Below are positions 5,272 to 8,724 of a stretch of DNA of 8,724 bases, one piece after another. Under the pieces are notes generated by a model. That model ran no database searches. It worked only from the letters and a program-made list of their open reading frames with translations, and was not told the origin of the DNA. Source of the DNA: JAKAQB01 sp035702855 (GTDB taxonomy: Bacteria; Actinomycetota; Acidimicrobiia; Acidimicrobiales; Palsa-688); the NCBI GenBank assembly GCA_035702855.1, contig DASSZM010000160.1, positions 1 to 8,724 on the forward strand, given 5' to 3'. A program made the position numbers and the translations under genes. Position 1 is the first letter of the stretch. Every line of letters begins with the position of its first letter.

Positions 5272-5948
5272 TCGTCAAGATCTGCGGCACCACCAACGAG
5301 GACGACGCCCTGCTGTCGGTGGCCCTCGGCGCCGACCTGATCGGCTTCATCTTCGCCCCCTCGCCCCGCCAGATCGCCCCGCAGGTGGCGGCCGACATCG
5401 TCAAGCGGCTGCCGCCGGAGATCGTGGCGGTCGGGGTGTTCCGCGACGAGGCCCCCAAGCGGGTCGTCGACATCGCCCTGCGCTCGGGCATGCGGGCGGT
5501 GCAGCTCCACGGTCACGAGACGCCCGAGGAGACCCGCTGGATCCGCGAGCGCGTCCCGCTCGTGATCAAGGTGTTCGCCGCCGGTGACCCCAAGGTCGCC
5601 CGGGCGCTGGACTACGGCGCCGACATCGTGATGCTCGACGGCCCCCGACCGGGTTCGGGGGAGGGCTGGGACCGCTCCTACGCCGGCGAGGTCCCCCCCG
5701 GGCCGCGCCTGATGATCGCCGGCGGCCTCGACGCCACCAACGTCGCCGGGGTCATCGCCCGGACCCGCTGCTGGGGCGTCGACGCCGCGTCGGGGGTCGA
5801 GAAGGCGCCGGGGGTGAAGGACCCGGTGCGGTTGCGGGCGTTCATCGCCGCCGCCAAGGCGGCGGCACCCGACGGCGGCGACGGCGCCGACGGCGCCGGC
5901 GGGGACTGGCCCGCCGGCGGGGTCTACGACTGGGAGGACGACGCGTGA
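5268..5948 (+). CDS. trpF: Phosphoribosylanthranilate isomerase
   Basis: TrpF carries out the Amadori rearrangement of phosphoribosylanthranilate, the step before TrpC. The 226-residue TIM-barrel protein begins with VKICGTT, whose Cys6 matches the catalytic general base (Cys7 in the Thermotoga enzyme). Asp124 in VMLDGPRPGSG matches the catalytic acid (Asp126 there). The phosphate-binding loops are LMIAGGLDATNV and VDAASGVEKAPGVKD. Helix and strand order (FIFAPSPRQI, VAVGVF, AVQLHG) is normal. The last 25 or so residues form a Gly/Asp-rich acidic tail ending WEDDA that goes beyond the usual barrel. The bases for this tail also hold the trpB ribosome binding site. GTG at 5268 is supported by GGGAGG 7 nt upstream. 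A dedicated trpF is notable because Streptomyces and Mycobacterium use the dual enzyme PriA instead. Confidence 0.95.
   Translation: MIVKICGTTNEDDALLSVALGADLIGFIFAPSPRQIAPQVAADIVKRLPPEIVAVGVFRDEAPKRVVDIALRSGMRAVQLHGHETPEETRWIRERVPLVIKVFAAGDPKVARALDYGADIVMLDGPRPGSGEGWDRSYAGEVPPGPRLMIAGGLDATNVAGVIARTRCWGVDAASGVEKAPGVKDPVRLRAFIAAAKAAAPDGGDGADGAGGDWPAGGVYDWEDDA
5932..5937 (+). promoter_or_regulatory. Strong ribosome binding site for trpB
   Basis: GGGAGG sits 7 nt before the GTG at 5945, the same sequence and spacing as in front of trpF. It lies within the codons for the acidic end of TrpF and decides for GTG 5945 over the in-frame ATG ten codons later. Confidence 0.7.
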
Positions 5949-7153
5949 CGACAGCCGCGACAGGACCGGTGGGCATGGGCGAACCCTCGGCGTCCGGCCG
6001 CTTCGGCGACTTCGGCGGCCGCTTCGTGCCCGAGGCGCTGGTGCCGGCGTGCGCCGAGGTGGAGCAGGCGTTTCGCTCGGCCTGGGCCGACCCGGCGTTC
6101 GTGGGCCGCTACCGGGACCTGCTGCGCGACTACGCCGGCCGGCCCACCCCGGTGACCGAGTGCCGCCGGCTGTCGGACGAGCTCGGGGTGCGGGTGCTGC
6201 TCAAGCGGGAGGACCTCACCCACACCGGTTCGCACAAGATCAACAACGTCCTCGGCCAGGGTCTGCTGACCCTCGCCATGGGCAAGCGGAAGCTGATCGC
6301 CGAGACCGGCGCCGGCCAGCACGGCGTGGCCACGGCCACCGCCGCCGCCCTGCTCGGCCTCGACTGCGTCGTGTACATGGGCGAGGTCGACACCGAGCGC
6401 CAGGAGCTCAACGTCTTCCGCATGCGGCTCCTCGGCGCCGAGGTCGTCCCGGTCCGCTCCGGCAGCCGCACGCTGAAGGACGCCGTCAACGAGGCCATGC
6501 GGGCCTGGGTGGCGGAGGTGGACGACACCCACTACTGCCTGGGGTCGGTGATGGGGCCGCACCCGTTCCCGTGGATGGTCCGCGAGTTCCAGCGCGTCGT
6601 CGGCGACGAGGCCCGCGAGCAGTGCCGCGCCCTGCTCGGCGGGGCGGACCCGGACCTGGTCGTCGCCTGCGTCGGCGGCGGCTCCAACGCCGCCGGCACC
6701 TTCGCCGGCTTCGTCGGGACCACCGCCCGGCTGGTCGGCGTCGAGGCGGCCGGCGGGTCGGCGGTCGGCCGGGGCGTCCCGGGCGTCCTGCACGGGATGC
6801 ACTCGCTGCTGCTGCAGGACGAGTTCGGCCAGATCCTCGAGGCGGAGTCGATCTCCGCCGGCCTCGACTACCCCGGGATCGGCCCCGAGCACGCCCACCT
6901 CGCCAGCACCGGGCGGGCCGAGTACACCGCCGCCGGCGACGACGAGGTCCTCGCCGCCCTCCAGCTGCTCGCCCGCACGGAGGGGATCATCCCGGCCCTC
7001 GAGCCCGCCCACGCCCTCGCCTGGCTGGCGCGCGCCGCCCGGGACGGGTCGGTCCCGGCCGGCTCCACCGTGCTGCTCACCCTCTCCGGCCGGGGCGACA
7101 AGGACGCCGAGCAGGTCATGCGGATCCTCGGCGACTCGGTCGGCCGGTCGTGA
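5945..7153 (+). CDS. trpB: Tryptophan synthase beta chain
   Basis: TrpB joins indole, passed from TrpA, to serine with pyridoxal phosphate (PLP) to make tryptophan. The 402-residue protein has the family's N-terminus FGDFGGRFVPE (20-30), the PLP lysine Lys98 in HTGSHKINN, and the catalytic Glu120 in ETGAGQHG (Lys87 and Glu109 in the Salmonella/E. coli enzyme, same spacing). The phosphate-binding loop GGGSNAAGTF, the motif GLDYPGIGPEHA, and LSGRGDKD near the C-terminus are also present. These place it in the main TrpB1 class that pairs with TrpA. The first 18 residues, low in complexity, precede the conserved part. The gene overlaps trpF by GTGA (5945-5948) and trpA by GTGA (7150-7153), fitting equal production of the two subunits of the alpha2-beta2 complex. 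Confidence 0.97.
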   Translation: MTTAATGPVGMGEPSASGRFGDFGGRFVPEALVPACAEVEQAFRSAWADPAFVGRYRDLLRDYAGRPTPVTECRRLSDELGVRVLLKREDLTHTGSHKINNVLGQGLLTLAMGKRKLIAETGAGQHGVATATAAALLGLDCVVYMGEVDTERQELNVFRMRLLGAEVVPVRSGSRTLKDAVNEAMRAWVAEVDDTHYCLGSVMGPHPFPWMVREFQRVVGDEAREQCRALLGGADPDLVVACVGGGSNAAGTFAGFVGTTARLVGVEAAGGSAVGRGVPGVLHGMHSLLLQDEFGQILEAESISAGLDYPGIGPEHAHLASTGRAEYTAAGDDEVLAALQLLARTEGIIPALEPAHALAWLARAARDGSVPAGSTVLLTLSGRGDKDAEQVMRILGDSVGRS

Positions 7154-7974
7154 CCGGTCCCCTGCAGACGGCGGCCGCCGGCGCCCGCCCCGGGCGCGGG
7201 GTCGCCCTCGAGCCGGCGCTGCGGGCGCGCCGCGACGCCGGCGCCAAGCTGCTCGTCACCTACATGACCGGCGGGCTCACCCCGGACTGGGTCGACTACG
7301 TGCAGGTGATGGTCGAGGCCGGCGCCGACGCCGTCGAGATCGGCCTGCCCTTCTCGGACCCGATGATGGACGGCCCGACCATCCAGGAGGCGTCCGTGCA
7401 GGCCCTGGCCCGGGGCGCCACCCCCCCGGCGATCCTCGCCGCCATCGCCGAGCGCGAGCAGCCCGTGCCGCTCGTCGCCATGACCTACTACAACCTGGTC
7501 TTCCGGGCCGGCGTCGAGCGCTTCGCCGCCGGGCTCGCCGACGCCGGCGTGACCGGGGCGATCGTCCCCGACATCCCCTTGGAGGAGTCCGGGCCGTGGG
7601 AGCGGGCGGCGGCCGCCGCCGGGGTCGCCACGGTGCTGCTCGCCGCGCCCGTCAGCCCCGACGACCGCCTCGCCGAGCTGTGCCGCCGCTCGCGGGGGTT
7701 CGTGTACGGGGTCAACCTGATGGGCGTCACCGGTGAACGCGCCACCCTCGCCGGCTCGGCCGGGGTGCTCGCCAAGCGGCTCAAGCAGCGCACCGACCTG
7801 CCGGTGGTGATGGGCTTCGGGATCTCGACGCCGGCGCAGGCGGCCGATGCCGCCGCCGAGGCCGACGGGGTGGTGGTCGCCTCGGCGCTGATGCGCGCCG
7901 TCCTCGACGGGGCGTCGGTCGCCTCGGTCGGGGAGCGGGTGGCGGCGCTGCGCGCCGCTCTCGACCGGGGCTGA
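7150..7974 (+). CDS. trpA: Tryptophan synthase alpha chain
   Basis: TrpA splits indole-3-glycerol phosphate into glyceraldehyde-3-phosphate and indole, which is channelled to TrpB. The 274-residue TIM-barrel protein has the catalytic pair Glu63 in EIGLPFSDP and Asp74 in MMDGPTIQ (Glu49 and Asp60 in E. coli, same spacing). Other family motifs are MTYYNLVFRAGVERF, IVPDIPLEE, VYGVNLMGVTGER and VVMGFGIS. The N-terminus is about 14 residues longer than the E. coli protein; the extra part is Ala/Gly/Arg-rich. The GTG at 7150 overlaps the trpB stop. No Shine-Dalgarno sequence precedes it, so translation probably depends on ribosomes finishing trpB. The frame is open well upstream inside trpB, but no better start is seen. 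It is followed after 2 nt by a small ORF with an Ig-like domain. Confidence 0.96.
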   Translation: MTGPLQTAAAGARPGRGVALEPALRARRDAGAKLLVTYMTGGLTPDWVDYVQVMVEAGADAVEIGLPFSDPMMDGPTIQEASVQALARGATPPAILAAIAEREQPVPLVAMTYYNLVFRAGVERFAAGLADAGVTGAIVPDIPLEESGPWERAAAAAGVATVLLAAPVSPDDRLAELCRRSRGFVYGVNLMGVTGERATLAGSAGVLAKRLKQRTDLPVVMGFGISTPAQAADAAAEADGVVVASALMRAVLDGASVASVGERVAALRAALDRG

Positions 7975-7976
7975 GC

Positions 7977-8297
7977 GTGCCCCCGCCGCTCACCACCGTG
8001 GCGTCGGGCAACGGGCTGGTGGCCCGCGCCGGGAGGCCGTTCACCGCCCGCCTTGCGGTGCGCGTCACCGACGGCAGCCGGCCGGCTCCCGGGGCGGTGG
8101 TGAGCTTCCGCGTGCTGTCGGGGGCGGCGGCGTTCGCGGGCGGGGCGGCAGTCGCCACGGCCAGCACCGACGCCACCGGGGTCGCCCGGTCGCCGGTGCT
8201 CGACGCCGGCTCGGAGACCGGCCCGGTGCGGGTCACCGCCCTGGCGGCCGGCGGGGTGCTGCCGGCGTCGTTCACGCTGCGGGTGACTGCCGACTAG
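7977..8297 (+). CDS. Small protein consisting of one Ig-like (Big-type) domain
   Basis: The 106-residue product is almost entirely one bacterial Ig-like repeat of the invasin/Big_1 kind. It has the opening PLTTVASGNGLVARAGRPF, a strand LAVRVTDG, APGAVVSFRVLSGAAAFAGG, then ATASTDATGVARSPVLDAG and a final ASFTLRVT strand. Such domains normally occur as repeats in large exported surface proteins. Here there is one copy, with no signal peptide, membrane segment or partner domain, so it would stay in the cytoplasm if made as read. The GTG is 2 nt past the trpA stop, with a weak GGGG (7967-7970) as a possible ribosome site. It could be a real small gene coupled to trpA, a remnant of a larger surface protein, or a domain whose export signal has been lost. 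Domain recognition is fairly secure; function and expression are not. Confidence 0.6.
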   Translation: MPPPLTTVASGNGLVARAGRPFTARLAVRVTDGSRPAPGAVVSFRVLSGAAAFAGGAAVATASTDATGVARSPVLDAGSETGPVRVTALAAGGVLPASFTLRVTAD

Positions 8298-8311
8298 GCG
8301 CCCCGGGCGCC
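8297..8311 (+). terminator. GC hairpin at the end of the trp run, possible terminator
   Basis: GGCGCC (8297-8302) and GGCGCC (8306-8311) can pair as a 6-bp stem with a 3-nt loop, starting at the last base of the preceding stop codon. No T-run follows. It is placed where a terminator for the trp genes would be expected, but it is short and could be a chance product of the high G+C content. Confidence 0.25.
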
Positions 8312-8356
8312 CCGCACCCCGCCTCCCACCGGGAAGCCCGACGTCACGATGCGCCC

Positions 8357-8724
8357 ATGAGCTCAGCTCGGTCCAGGTCCCTCCGGCTCCCGGTCGTGCT
8401 GCTCGCCGTGGCGCTCCTCACCGCCGCCTGCGGCTCGGCGACGGGCGCGGCGGCGAAGTCCCGACGGACGGCGCCGGCGCGGGCGGCCGCCGTGGCCGGC
8501 GGCACCGCCACCTATGCGCTGCAGCCGACCGACACGTTCAACTGGATCTTCCCCTACGAGAGCTCGGCGGGGGAGGAGCCGTGGGTCCTCGCCGCCGACG
8601 AGAACATGTGGATGCCGCTGTACTTCGAGGGCTCGGGCAACCAGCCCACGATCGACCAGAGCCTCAGCCTCGCGTACCCGCCGGTGTTCTCCGACCACGA
8701 CCGCACCATCACCATCCGGCTGAA
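8357..8724 (+). CDS. Peptide-type ABC transporter substrate-binding lipoprotein, N-terminal part
   Basis: Only the first 122 codons are present; the gene continues past the right edge. Residues 1-25 form a lipoprotein signal: basic start (Arg5, Arg7, Arg10), hydrophobic core and LTAAC with Cys25 as the lipid-modified residue. After a short Ala/Arg-rich linker, the segment GGTATYALQPTDTFNWIFPY and the later MWMPLYFEGSGNQPTIDQSL resemble the start of family 5 solute-binding proteins (DppA/OppA type), which deliver peptides or other solutes to an ABC permease at the outer face of the membrane. The stretch YPPVFSDHDRTITIRL matches the usual strand before the first domain crossover. The ligand cannot be told. 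The ATG at 8357 gives the signal peptide. No Shine-Dalgarno sequence is seen, and CACGAT (8345-8350), 6 nt upstream, is only a weak -10 candidate. It is probably a unit separate from the trp genes. Confidence 0.8.
   Translation, partial: MSSARSRSLRLPVVLLAVALLTAACGSATGAAAKSRRTAPARAAAVAGGTATYALQPTDTFNWIFPYESSAGEEPWVLAADENMWMPLYFEGSGNQPTIDQSLSLAYPPVFSDHDRTITIRL

Noticed and set aside
5924..7012. Minus-strand open frame of 362 codons opposite trpB
   Set aside because: trpB has all its catalytic motifs on the + strand. The antisense product shows no domain and is a codon-bias shadow.
8349..8360. Three-residue mini-ORF (ATG CGC CCA TGA) whose stop overlaps the start of the substrate-binding protein gene
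   Set aside because: It is too short to separate from chance and has no ribosome site; noted only because the ATGA overlap could allow re-initiation.

Overview
The window is about three-quarters G+C, with codons strongly biased to G or C at the third position, GTG starts common, and genes packed end to end. All supported genes lie on the + strand. This suggests an actinobacterium. The gene order hisI-trpE-...-trpC-trpF-trpB-trpA and the style of the TrpA and GroES proteins point to a deep-branching class such as Acidimicrobiia. That placement is inference from remembered family features, not a tree.

Layout. Positions 1-465 hold the 3' end of a P1-family (DmpA-type) self-processing peptidase. 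It opens with a 15-bp tandem repeat encoding an Ala/Gly tract just before the predicted autocleavage site. A short gap with a GC hairpin and a probable leaderless promoter leads to an orphan GroES-like gene (509-832). A second short gap with a similar promoter leads to hisI (872-1243), which overlaps trpE (1240-2793). Between trpE and trpC lie a YgfZ-type folate-binding protein gene (2786-3622) and a lipoprotein gene with beta-sandwich domains (3619-4476). The run trpC-trpF-trpB-trpA follows (4489-7974), each overlapping the next by 4 nt. A small ORF encoding one Ig-like domain sits 2 nt behind trpA (7977-8297). After a 59-bp gap, the 5' end of a peptide-type ABC transporter substrate-binding lipoprotein gene runs off the right edge (8357-8724).

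Function. trpE, trpC, trpF, trpB and trpA supply every step of tryptophan synthesis from chorismate except the TrpG amidotransferase subunit and the phosphoribosyltransferase TrpD, which must be encoded elsewhere. HisI belongs to histidine synthesis, which shares the phosphoribosyl precursor PRPP with the tryptophan branch. YgfZ, the lipoprotein and the Ig-like protein have no obvious part in either pathway. Feedback control is expected at TrpE, which keeps the LLES motif of the tryptophan site. No attenuator or leader peptide is visible, because trpE overlaps hisI.

No clearly new multi-gene system is present. The points worth a second look are the repeat next to the peptidase cleavage site, the unusual genes between trpE and trpC and after trpA, the dedicated trpF, and the recurring TAGGCTGAC start-site motif.
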